Shown in pieces: positions 1 through 7,955 of a stretch of DNA of 64,000 nucleotides (its first letter is position 1; each line of letters starts with the position of its first letter). The position numbers and the translations under genes were made by a program. Source of the stretch: G963663775 sp963664255 (GTDB lineage: Bacteria > Bacillota > Clostridia > Oscillospirales > Butyricicoccaceae). Below the pieces are notes generated by a model. That model had not been told where the DNA came from, ran no database searches, and worked only from the letters and a program-made list of their open reading frames with translations. The DNA is taken from NCBI GenBank assembly GCA_963664255.1, contig OY760938.1, positions 1,550,001 through 1,614,000 on the forward strand, given 5' to 3'.

Positions 1-749
1 GATGCCCACATCAGCGTGGCACGTGCAGTATAATCGGCAGGATTTTTCATGGCGGCAAGCCCTGCATCCCGCACGGCAAGAAGCAGACCCTCTGCCAGAC
101 GGTCGGTCAAATCCCCGCCGCCGGTAGGGGTGCAGTATCGCTCTAAGGTGTGCATCATGATGTCTACCACGCCGCAGCCGGTTTGAAAGGGTGAAACCGT
201 GAAAGTGAGCGTGGGGTCTAAAAAGGAAATCAGCGGGCGGTTTAGTTCCGTGGTTAGTCCTCTCTTTAACTGCAGGGTATCGTGGGTCAGCACGCAGGAA
301 TTGCTCATTTCACTGCCTGCGGCAGACAGCGTCAAAACCGTGCCGAAGGGGGTGGTTTTTTCAGGAAGTGCGCCTTTGGCAATATAATCATCCCATGGGT
401 CGCTGTCATTGGCATAGCCGTGCGCAATGGCTTTGGTCGAATCAATCACCGAACCGCCGCCCACCGCCAACAGGAAATCCAACTGTGTCTGTCGGCAGAG
501 CGCAATGCCTTCCCGCACAAGAGAAACCTTGGGATTTGGCAAAACACCGCCGAGCAATACGGTTTGCAAGCCGGCTTGGTGTAAATTTGCAACGATTGCA
601 TCTAAAAGACCGGAACGCTGCACACTGCCGCCGCCGAAGTGCACAAGCACTTTGGAAGCACCGCGCGTGCGCAATTCTGCACCGATTTGATGCGTGACAC
701 CACGGCCGAAGAGCACCTTGGTCGGGGTGTTGTAAATAAAGTTCTGCAT
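1..749 (-). CDS. iron-containing alcohol dehydrogenase, C-terminus cut off by window edge
   Basis: Reading the minus strand from the ATG at 749 gives an open frame of about 249 residues that runs off the window start. It begins MQNFIYNTPTKVLFGRG, typical of NAD(P)H-dependent butanol dehydrogenases (BdhA/YqhD group of the iron-ADH family). The nucleotide-binding loop is VGGGSVIDS at about residues 96-104. The Asp-x3-His metal pair is seen in VVDIMMHT. The distal metal-ligand histidines lie outside the window. The family reduces aldehydes to alcohols in the cytoplasm, so a fermentative role is inferred. GGTGAGG lies just upstream of the start and a good promoter is at 787-815. Confidence 0.9.
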   Translation of the reverse strand, partial: MQNFIYNTPTKVLFGRGVTHQIGAELRTRGASKVLVHFGGGSVQRSGLLDAIVANLHQAGLQTVLLGGVLPNPKVSLVREGIALCRQTQLDFLLAVGGGSVIDSTKAIAHGYANDSDPWDDYIAKGALPEKTTPFGTVLTLSAAGSEMSNSCVLTHDTLQLKRGLTTELNRPLISFLDPTLTFTVSPFQTGCGVVDIMMHTLERYCTPTGGGDLTDRLAEGLLLAVRDAGLAAMKNPADYTARATLMWA

Positions 750-786
750 CAACCTCACCATCCGTTTCGTGTAGTAATATAACCCT

Positions 787-815
787 ATCTTATACGCTTG
801 CTCGACACTTGTCAA
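787..815 (-). promoter_or_regulatory. sigma-A type promoter of the alcohol dehydrogenase gene
   Basis: On the minus strand, TTGACA (815-810), a 17-nt spacer and TAAGAT (792-787) lie about 40 nt upstream of the ATG at 749. Confidence 0.65.
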
Positions 816-863
816 ATGGGGGAATTGGGCGTAAAATAATCTTGTTTGAAAATCAACATTCTA

Positions 864-1065
864 AGAACCTGTATTCACAACGGCGAACCGCCATATTTGA
901 GAAATCTTTTCTGCCATACGGCGTTAAAAAACCTTGGAATACGCCAAGTCCACCAGTGGATTTTCTCGCACTGACGTGCTCACCTCATATTCCTGCATCT
1001 TTTTGCCTTGCCTTGCAAAAAATCTTTCCCAAATTCATCGGCTCTCGTTTGTGAATACAGCTTCT
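864..1065. repeat. miniature inverted-repeat element, copy 1 (202 bp)
   Basis: The left end AGAACCTGTATTCACAA (864-880) is matched by an inverted right end at 1049-1065 with one mismatch. The outer 45-50 bp on each side are recognisably the same as copy 2 at 27220-27326, which lacks about 95 bp of the interior. There is no transposase frame inside, so it would be non-autonomous. No clear target duplication is visible. It fills most of the 332-bp gap between the alcohol dehydrogenase and the ABC exporter. Its right end stops one base before the exporter's Shine-Dalgarno sequence. Confidence 0.7.
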
Positions 1066-1081
1066 AAAAGGAGGATTTCTT

Positions 1082-2833
1082 TTGCAGCATACATCTACGT
1101 TTACTTTGATGCGCCGTTTTACACCCTATTTCAGGAAATACCACGGTGTATTGGCACTGGATTTATTCTGTGCATCCTTGACCGCCCTGTGTGATATTAT
1201 TTTGCCGATTTTGGTGCGCAGACTGGCGCAGCTGGGCATGGGAGATATGGCACAGCTGACCGCGCAAACCATTTTCGGCGTGGCAGGCATTTATCTAGCA
1301 CTGCGGCTGATTGATGTGGTGGCATCGTATTTTATGGCAAATGTGGGACATGTCATGGGGGCGAAAATCGAAACCGATATGCGGTCGGCATTGTTTTCCC
1401 ATTTGCAGGAATTGCCGTTTTCCTACTATAGTACCACTAAGGTGGGGCAGCTGATGGCGCGCATCACGGGCGATTTGTTTGACGTGACCGAATTTGCACA
1501 CCATTGTCCGGAGGAATTTTACATCGCAGGCTTGAAAATAGCGGTCGCCTTTGCGGTGCTGTGTAGCATCAATGTGCCGCTGACGCTGATGATTTTTGCA
1601 GTGGTGCCCTTTATGGTCATTGGCGCAGGCATCCTCAATCACCGTATGCGTAAGACCTTTCGCAAGAATCGTGTGCAGGTCGGTGAGGTCAATGCACAGG
1701 TGGAGGATTCGCTGCTAGGCATTCGTGTGGTCAAATCGTTCACAGGGGAAGCGCGCGAGATTGAAAAATTTGAGCAGGGCAATCAAAATTGGCTGGAGAT
1801 TAAGAAGGAAAATTATCATTGGATGGGCGCATTTACCGCAACCACGCGCACCTTTGACGGCTTGATGTATCTGGTGGTGATTTTGGCAGGCGGATGGTTT
1901 ATGCAGGGCGGCAGCATCAATCCTGCCGATTTTATGGCATATCTGCTGTATGTTACCACGCTGCTGGCAACGATTCGCCGTATTGTAGAGTTTGCCGAGC
2001 AATTTCAGCGCGGGATGACGGGCATTGAACGATTTTTTGAGGTGATGGACGTAGTACCAGAGATTCAAAACCCTAAACATCCAGTGGAATTGCAAAATGC
2101 CAAGGGTGAAATTGGGTTTGAGCGGGTAGCCTTTGCCTATCAGGATGATTTGGACACGCCAGTGCTTTCTCATGTGGATTTACACATTCGAGCGGGGGAA
2201 AATGTGGCATTGGTAGGGCCTTCCGGCGGCGGAAAAACGACCTTGTGCAATCTAATCCCGCGGTTTTACGATGTCACAGAAGGACGCGTGACCGTAGATG
2301 GGCAGGATGTGCGCACGCTGTCATTGGATTCCCTGCGCCGTCAAGTCGGCGTGGTGCAGCAGGACGTATATCTATTTGCAGGAAGCATTTTTGAAAACAT
2401 TGCCTATGGGAAGGAAGGCGCAACCCAAGCCGAAGTGGAACAGGCGGCAAAGCTGGCGGGCGCGCATGATTTTATTATGGATACGCCAAATGGCTACCAG
2501 ACATTTGTGGGTGAGCGTGGCGTGCGACTGTCCGGCGGGCAGAAACAGCGCATTTCGATTGCACGGGTCTTTTTGAAAAATCCGCCGATTTTACTGCTGG
2601 ATGAGGCAACCAGTGCGCTGGACAATGAGAGCGAGCGGGTGGTGCAGCAGTCGCTGGAGCGGCTGGCGGTGGGGCGCACAACGCTCACCATTGCACACCG
2701 CTTGTCGACCGTGCGCGGAGCGGATCGCATCATTGTATTGACGGCAGACGGCATTGCCGAGCAGGGCACACACGAAGCATTAATGCAGCAAGGTGGCATT
2801 TATGCCAATTTGATTGCCATGGCACAAGGATGA
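1082..2833 (+). CDS. ABC exporter, fused membrane and ATPase domains (homodimer type)
   Basis: A 583-residue half-transporter. The N-terminal membrane domain of about 320 residues has six predicted helices and the exporter-type coupling pattern. The C-terminal ATPase domain has Walker A GPSGGGKTT near residue 379, signature LSGGQKQR near 482, Walker B ILLLDEATSALD near 502 and the switch histidine in IAHRLST near 536. The start is TTG at 1082, chosen because AAAGGAGG ends 7 nt before it and no ATG fits. The substrate cannot be told from sequence (drug, lipid or peptide). The whole upstream region lies inside the repeat at 864-1065. A terminator follows directly. Confidence 0.93.
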   Translation: MQHTSTFTLMRRFTPYFRKYHGVLALDLFCASLTALCDIILPILVRRLAQLGMGDMAQLTAQTIFGVAGIYLALRLIDVVASYFMANVGHVMGAKIETDMRSALFSHLQELPFSYYSTTKVGQLMARITGDLFDVTEFAHHCPEEFYIAGLKIAVAFAVLCSINVPLTLMIFAVVPFMVIGAGILNHRMRKTFRKNRVQVGEVNAQVEDSLLGIRVVKSFTGEAREIEKFEQGNQNWLEIKKENYHWMGAFTATTRTFDGLMYLVVILAGGWFMQGGSINPADFMAYLLYVTTLLATIRRIVEFAEQFQRGMTGIERFFEVMDVVPEIQNPKHPVELQNAKGEIGFERVAFAYQDDLDTPVLSHVDLHIRAGENVALVGPSGGGKTTLCNLIPRFYDVTEGRVTVDGQDVRTLSLDSLRRQVGVVQQDVYLFAGSIFENIAYGKEGATQAEVEQAAKLAGAHDFIMDTPNGYQTFVGERGVRLSGGQKQRISIARVFLKNPPILLLDEATSALDNESERVVQQSLERLAVGRTTLTIAHRLSTVRGADRIIVLTADGIAEQGTHEALMQQGGIYANLIAMAQG

Positions 2834-2871
2834 AAAAAGCACGCAGAACACAAGGGTTCTGCGTGCTTTTT
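2834..2871. terminator. bidirectional terminator between ABC exporter and SLH gene
   Basis: Perfect 16-bp stem (2834-2849 with 2856-2871) with a six-base loop. The arms begin in A5 and end in T5, so it can serve both converging genes. Confidence 0.9.
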
Positions 2872-2892
2872 GGTGTTGGCGCATCGGTTTCC

Positions 2893-3606
2893 TTAGGTCA
2901 GTCGATTCCAGATGGCATACACTTTGTTTTCCAAATTCAAGAGGATTTGCGCAAATTGTGCGCGGGTAATGTTGTCTTGCGGGTTAAAGTTGCCCAGGTC
3001 GTCGCCGTTGATGAGGTCTGCCATGGAGCAAAACGAAATGCCATTGTATGCCCAAGTGGAGATGCTGGCAACATCATCGTAGGATTCGACAATAGATGCA
3101 CTGGAATAGGTGGTATCCCCATAACCGATTATTAGACAATAGCGCATCATAATGGTGGCAAGCTCTTGGCGGGTCACCAAATTTTTGGGAGAAAGTGCGT
3201 GATTGCTGTCCCCCAGAAAAATATCCGCAGCAACACAATAGGAAAGCCCAGGCAGGCAGTCTGCGCTGATGGCGCTGTAATCAGACATGGTTTTCAGTTC
3301 GGCAGTGCCGTCAGGAATCGACATGCTGCGCGCCGTGGCATCCAAATATAAAATTTTTGCAATTTTTTCACGTGTCAATGCGGTATTGGCGGAAAAATTG
3401 CCGTTGATGTCAGACATCAGACCGTAATCCAGCACATATTTTGCGGCATCCCAATACCAAACGCCGTTTGGCACATCCTCCGGCATGGTAATGTTTGTGC
3501 TGGTGTTGGTGCGCTGGATGGAGGTGCCTGTGATGGCTAGGGCAGGCAAAATGCTGATAGAACCGATGATAATTCCCATGAGCAAGGCAAGAAATCGCTT
3601 TTTCAT
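2893..3606 (-). CDS. secreted SLH-domain protein 1 (237 aa)
   Basis: The N-terminus has a signal peptide (MKKRFLALLMGIIIGSISI, then an ALA-type cleavage site). Almost all the rest is three S-layer-homology repeats of about 55 residues. Their marks are WYWDAAKYVLDYGLM, TREKIAKILY, TRQELATIMMRY and TRAQFAQILLNLE. SLH triplets bind pyruvylated secondary wall polymer and hold proteins on the Gram-positive cell surface. There is no further effector domain, so this is a minimal surface-anchored protein of unknown role. The start has an AAGGAA-type site 12 nt upstream. It converges with the ABC exporter and shares its terminator. Confidence 0.88.
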   Translation of the reverse strand: MKKRFLALLMGIIIGSISILPALAITGTSIQRTNTSTNITMPEDVPNGVWYWDAAKYVLDYGLMSDINGNFSANTALTREKIAKILYLDATARSMSIPDGTAELKTMSDYSAISADCLPGLSYCVAADIFLGDSNHALSPKNLVTRQELATIMMRYCLIIGYGDTTYSSASIVESYDDVASISTWAYNGISFCSMADLINGDDLGNFNPQDNITRAQFAQILLNLENKVYAIWNRLT

Positions 3607-3695
3607 AAAGTGACCGTTCCTTTCTGTGACACAAATCCCAATGCAATCTATTTTATATCCTCATTATACTACAGGTGTTTGGTACAGGGCAAGTA

Positions 3696-3749
3696 CTATC
3701 CACAGGTTGTTGAAAATGCCTGTGGATAACCCTGTGGATATGTGGATAA
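3696..3749. promoter_or_regulatory. cluster of four DnaA-box-like sequences
   Basis: TGTGGATAA occurs at 3721-3729 and 3741-3749, both exact inverse matches to the DnaA box TTATCCACA. One-mismatch forms lie at 3733-3741 and, in the opposite orientation, 3696-3704. An A+T-rich stretch of about 90 bp follows. It sits in the 306-bp gap between the SLH gene and the protease gene, in which I see no open frame. No dnaA gene is nearby. Confidence 0.55.
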
Positions 3750-3912
3750 CTTTTTGTATAGTACGCAAACGGCGGATTGTGATTTCGATATTTTGGATTT
3801 ACAAGCTGTATAATTGGATGAATTTTTCCAGATAAAATAGGGGGCAAACTGCATATCTCACAGAAACATGGGGCAATCTATACAAAACTATCAAAACAGG
3901 AGGAACAGACCC

Positions 3913-4608
3913 ATGAGCAGTGAGGATAATACCAAATTGGATACAGAAGACAAGGAAGACAGCAGTGTGCGGCAGGCAGGGTCTATCACCACCAGCAACA
4001 CCAAAGGGTCGCTGCACTGCATTACGATTATTGGGCAAATTGAAGGGCATATGGAGCTGCCGGCACAGACCAAAACCACAAAATATGAACATATATTGCC
4101 GCAGATTACAGCGGTGGAGGAATCGGATGAAATCGATGGACTGCTGATTTTGCTCAATACGGTTGGCGGAGATGTGGAAGCAGGGCTTGCGATTGCAGAG
4201 CTGATTGCAGGCATGAAGAAGCCAACGGTTTCCCTCGTGCTGGGCGGCGGGCATTCCATTGGCGTGCCGCTGGCGGTTGCCGCACAGCACAGCTTTATTG
4301 CCGCATCTGCCACGATGACCATTCATCCCGTGCGCATGACGGGTATGGTGGTAGCAGTGCCGCAGACCTATGCTTATTTTCAGAAAATACAAGAGCGGAT
4401 TGTTGGGTTTATTACGGCGCATTCCAATATTTCTGAGCAGGAAATTACAAGGATGATGATGGAAGTCGGAGAGTTATCCACAGACGTGGGGACAATTATC
4501 AATGGCGGGCAAGCGGTGGAATGCGGACTGATTGATGCGGTGGGCACCCTGTCAGATGCATTGGAATGCCTGCACCAGATGGTAAAACAGCGCAAGGAAC
4601 AGCCGTAG
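3913..4608 (+). CDS. ClpP-fold serine protease of the TepA family
   Basis: 231 residues from ATG 3913, picked because AGGAGG lies 9 nt upstream; an ATG 45 nt earlier has no such site. A polar N-terminal tail of about 35 residues precedes a ClpP/crotonase-like core. NTVGGDVEAGLAIAELI resembles the oxyanion-forming segment, GGGHSIGVPLA carries the nucleophile serine, and TMTIHPVRM carries the candidate catalytic histidine. Bacillus TepA is a cytoplasmic ClpP-like protein linked to protein export and spore germination, and it usually sits near the DNA translocase gene ftsK, which is not seen here. Role by family only. Confidence 0.85.
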   Translation: MSSEDNTKLDTEDKEDSSVRQAGSITTSNTKGSLHCITIIGQIEGHMELPAQTKTTKYEHILPQITAVEESDEIDGLLILLNTVGGDVEAGLAIAELIAGMKKPTVSLVLGGGHSIGVPLAVAAQHSFIAASATMTIHPVRMTGMVVAVPQTYAYFQKIQERIVGFITAHSNISEQEITRMMMEVGELSTDVGTIINGGQAVECGLIDAVGTLSDALECLHQMVKQRKEQP

Positions 4609-4843
4609 GCGGCATCCGCTGCACGCTTTGCAATCTGCAGGGCAAGCACGGAAAGCACAGTGCACAAAGGTAATGCTGCGATTGCGTTTGCAATTTTTCT
4701 TGAAAAATGTGAAAAAGAAGGGTTATAGAGCGAAAAGACACGCTGCGCTGCAAGATGTGTTTCATTGGAAATTTACCGAATTTAGCATAATGCATAAATT
4801 ATATGCAAAAAATTATCATGTTTGATGAATTTCTTTCCTACGC

Positions 4844-4872
4844 TTGTTTTGCTGTTTTTGAAGCCTTATAAT
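4844..4872 (+). promoter_or_regulatory. promoter of the Gfo/Idh oxidoreductase gene
   Basis: TTGTTT (4844-4849), 17-nt spacer, TATAAT (4867-4872). The 325-bp gap from 4609 to 4933 otherwise shows only A+T-rich sequence with a loose inverted repeat near 4787-4806 that could be an operator, and no gene. Confidence 0.6.
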
Positions 4873-4933
4873 GAAGACAAATATCTCTGTTTGGAACGGT
4901 AAAGAAAAAGTGAAGGTAAAAGGAGTTTTTAAA

Positions 4934-5959
4934 ATGGCGAATCTTCGTATTGGTGTGGTTGGCTGTGGACGTATCGGAAAGCTGCATATTGATAATTTAA
5001 TCAATGCAATTTCTGGCGTAGAGGTCACTGCCGTTGCCGATCCTATGATCGACAAATCTGGTGCACGTGCATGGTGCGAGCAGCGCAATATTCCCAACAT
5101 TTCTGCCGATTATATGGATGTTATCAACAATGCAGATGTAGACGCTGTGTTTGTTTGCTCATCCACAGATACCCACTCTATCATTTCTCTGGCAGCAGTC
5201 AACGCGGGCAAGCACGTTTTCTGCGAAAAGCCGGTGGACTATGATATTGACAAGATTAAGGCTGTCATGCAGGCAGTGGATGAAAAGGGCGTCAAGTTCC
5301 AGGTGGGCTTCAACCGTCGCTTTGACCACAACCACAAGGCAGTTGCAGATGCTGTGAAGAACGGCACCATCGGCGATCCGCATATCGTCATCGTGTCCTC
5401 TCGTGACCCGGAGCCCCCCCCGTCCTCTTATGTGGCAGTTTCCGGCGGTATCTTCTATGATATGATGATTCATGACTTCGACATGGTGCGCTACGTTACC
5501 GGCTCTGAAGCAGTGGAAATTTCTGCAGTTGGCTCTTGCCTCGTCAACCCGAAGCTGCAGGAAGAGTCCGGCATTCCGGACGTTGACACCGCTGTGGTTA
5601 CCATGAAGATGGCAAACGGCTGCATCGCGGTTATCAATAACTCCCGTCAGGCAGTGTATGGCTATGACCAGCGCGTGGAAGCATTTGGCTCTAAGGGTAT
5701 GGCTTCTGATGCAAACGATTTGATGAACACCACCACGGTTGTCACCAAGGACGGCGCACACAGCGAAAAGCCGCTGTGGTTCTTCTTGGAGCGTTACAAC
5801 ACTGCATTCATTGAGCAGGTGAAGTGCTTCGTAGATTCCATTGTGAACGATAAGCCGGTTGTCGTTGGCGCAATCGATGGCTTGCGTCCGGTGCTGATGG
5901 CAGCGGCTGCAACCGAATCCTGCCGCAACGGCGGCGTATATGTAAAGATTCCGGAATAA
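4934..5959 (+). CDS. iolG: Gfo/Idh/MocA oxidoreductase, probable inositol 2-dehydrogenase
   Basis: 341 residues from ATG 4934 (AAAAGGAG 8-9 nt upstream; an earlier ATG at 4871 lies at the -10 box and is unlikely). The Rossmann NAD-binding motif is GVVGCGRIGKLH at residues 7-18, and EKPVDYD near residue 98 holds the conserved EKP lysine. The C-terminal alpha/beta domain has GIFYDMMIHDFDM, which carries the His/Asp group used by this family. Sequence and length best fit NAD-dependent myo-inositol 2-dehydrogenase. No other inositol genes are adjacent, so the exact polyol or sugar is inferred. Monocistronic, between its own promoter and a terminator. Confidence 0.85.
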   Translation: MANLRIGVVGCGRIGKLHIDNLINAISGVEVTAVADPMIDKSGARAWCEQRNIPNISADYMDVINNADVDAVFVCSSTDTHSIISLAAVNAGKHVFCEKPVDYDIDKIKAVMQAVDEKGVKFQVGFNRRFDHNHKAVADAVKNGTIGDPHIVIVSSRDPEPPPSSYVAVSGGIFYDMMIHDFDMVRYVTGSEAVEISAVGSCLVNPKLQEESGIPDVDTAVVTMKMANGCIAVINNSRQAVYGYDQRVEAFGSKGMASDANDLMNTTTVVTKDGAHSEKPLWFFLERYNTAFIEQVKCFVDSIVNDKPVVVGAIDGLRPVLMAAAATESCRNGGVYVKIPE

Positions 5960-5996
5960 GGTCTTTACACAGACGTGTCTGCTTTTTAAAAACTGG

Positions 5997-6031
5997 AAAC
6001 CCTGTTAAGAGCAATCTTGACAGGGTTTTTT
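5997..6031 (+). terminator. rho-independent terminator after iolG
   Basis: AAACCCTGTTAAGA pairs across a GCAA loop with TCTTGACAGGGTTT, followed by a run of T. Confidence 0.9.
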
Positions 6032-6108
6032 GCGTAAAAAATAGGCGGACTGCATAGTTTTGAAACAAAAATATCAGGAAATATCTACAAAATATGCAAA
6101 GAATGCGC

Positions 6109-6138
6109 TAGACAGTACGGGCATTTATTTGATAAGAT
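6109..6138 (+). promoter_or_regulatory. probable promoter of the heterodimeric ABC pair
   Basis: TAGACA, 18-nt spacer, TAAGAT. A transcript from here would begin near 6145, after an upstream ATG at 6141. This supports the ATG at 6213 as the first start. Confidence 0.45.
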
Positions 6139-6212
6139 AGATGCAACTGAACATCCAAACAAGTAAGAAGGGCTGCGCCACTGCGGAGAAAGCGCAAAAT
6201 GAGGTTGTATAC

Positions 6213-7955
6213 ATGGTGAAAAAATTAAGTGCCTACATCAAAGGATATGAAAAATCGGCGTGGCTTGCACCGCTGCTTTGTATTTTAGAGGTGTTGTGCG
6301 AACTGTGCCTGCCGCTTTTGATGGCACGCATTATCAATTATGGCATACAAGGTGACGGTGGTATGCAGGACATTCTCAAAACAGGCGCGCTGATGGTGTG
6401 CATTGCGCTGGGTTCTATGGCAAGCGGGGTGTTGGCGGCAAAATTTGCGGCAACGGCGAGTCAGGGGTTTGGCGCAAACTTGCGGCGCGCGATTTTTAAC
6501 CATGTGCAGACGTTTTCATTTGCCGATATTGACCGATTTTCTTCGGCATCTTTGATTACGCGCATGACAAATGATGTGAATACCATCCAAATGACCTTTA
6601 ATATGAGCTTGCGCATTGTAACCCGGGCGCCCGTAATGCTGCTGGCGGCACTGGTGGTTTGCGTTAAAATCAACCGTCGGCTGACGCTGCTGCTTCTTGG
6701 GGTCATTTTGGTCATGAGTCTTTTGATTGGGCTGCTGATTCGGATGTGCAGCAAGCTATTTGTCATTTATCAGACCAAAATTGATGCGCTGAACCACACG
6801 GTGCAGGAAAATTTGATTGCCATTCGTGCAGTCAAAGCATTTGTGCGCGCCACACATGAAAAGCAAAAATTACGCGCGGCGAATGATGCACTGATGCAGG
6901 CGGGCATTCGTGCATCCGGACGTGTGGTGCTGCACCAGCCGATTATGATGCTGTCCTTTTATGCTGCTATCATCGGCGTGCTGTGGGTAGGCGGGCAAGA
7001 TGTGATGCAGGGCGTCATGCCGATTGGAGATTTGGCATCGTTTATTGCCTATATTGCACAGATTCTGATGAGCGTGATTATGTTGGCGATGAGCTTGATT
7101 GCGCTGACGCGTGCCATTGCCTGCGTACGCCGTGTGGTGGAAGTGCTGGATACGGTGCCGAGCATTGAGGATGCAGCGGATGCCTTGCAGATGCAGCTGC
7201 CTGCCGCAAAGGGGAAAATTGAATTTTTGGACGCTTCGTTTCGGTATACGGCATCGGGAACGGGAGATGATGTGCTGTCGCATATCCATTTGACCATAGA
7301 GCCAGGGGAATTTGTTGCCATTATCGGCGGCACTGGCGTGGGAAAATCTTCGCTTGTCAACTTGATTCCACGCTTTTATGATGTGACCGGTGGAGAAGTG
7401 CGCATTGACGGAAAAAATGTCAAGGAATATCCCATTGCGGCATTGCGCCAGCGCATCGGCATGGTGTTGCAGAACAATGTGTTGTTTTCCGGCACGATTC
7501 GGGAAAATCTCTGCTGGGGACGGGAGAATGCAGACGATGCGGCACTGCTGCAAGCGGTAACGGATGCGCAGGCATATAATTTTATTCAAGCCCTGCCGGA
7601 TGGCTTTGAAACGCATATTGAGCAGGGTGGGGTCAATCTGTCCGGCGGACAAAAGCAGCGTTTGTGCATTGCCCGCGCGATGTTGCGCAAGCCTGCCATT
7701 TTGATTTTGGATGATTCGACCAGTGCGGTGGATTCCACCACAGAAAGCGCGATTCGGACATCGTTTCGGCAGAATTTTAAAGATACAACCGTGGTTTTGA
7801 TTGCACAGCGCATCAGCTCAGTGCAATATGCCGATAAAATCGTGATTTTGGACGATGACCACATCGCTGGCATGGGTACGCATGAGACGCTACTTGCAGA
7901 AAACAAAATCTATCAGGAAATTTACCAGTCACAGCAGGAAGGCGGGTGTGCGTAA
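6213..7955 (+). CDS. ABC exporter half-transporter A of a heterodimer
   Basis: 580 residues from ATG 6213, chosen over an ATG 72 nt upstream because GAGG stands 8 nt before it and MVKKLSAYIKGYEKS is the family's usual beginning. Six-helix exporter membrane domain, then an ATPase domain with Walker A GGTGVGKSS, signature LSGGQKQR and Walker B ILILDDSTSAVD. The aspartate in place of the usual catalytic glutamate (LDD, not LDE) indicates a degenerate ATP site, as in many heterodimeric exporters such as TM287/288 and BmrC/D. The next gene starts inside its stop codon, so the two are co-translated partners. Confidence 0.93.
   Translation: MVKKLSAYIKGYEKSAWLAPLLCILEVLCELCLPLLMARIINYGIQGDGGMQDILKTGALMVCIALGSMASGVLAAKFAATASQGFGANLRRAIFNHVQTFSFADIDRFSSASLITRMTNDVNTIQMTFNMSLRIVTRAPVMLLAALVVCVKINRRLTLLLLGVILVMSLLIGLLIRMCSKLFVIYQTKIDALNHTVQENLIAIRAVKAFVRATHEKQKLRAANDALMQAGIRASGRVVLHQPIMMLSFYAAIIGVLWVGGQDVMQGVMPIGDLASFIAYIAQILMSVIMLAMSLIALTRAIACVRRVVEVLDTVPSIEDAADALQMQLPAAKGKIEFLDASFRYTASGTGDDVLSHIHLTIEPGEFVAIIGGTGVGKSSLVNLIPRFYDVTGGEVRIDGKNVKEYPIAALRQRIGMVLQNNVLFSGTIRENLCWGRENADDAALLQAVTDAQAYNFIQALPDGFETHIEQGGVNLSGGQKQRLCIARAMLRKPAILILDDSTSAVDSTTESAIRTSFRQNFKDTTVVLIAQRISSVQYADKIVILDDDHIAGMGTHETLLAENKIYQEIYQSQQEGGCA

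Noticed and set aside
199..697. Overlapping plus-strand open frames near the window start
   Set aside because: They are shadows of the minus-strand alcohol dehydrogenase, which has clear family motifs.
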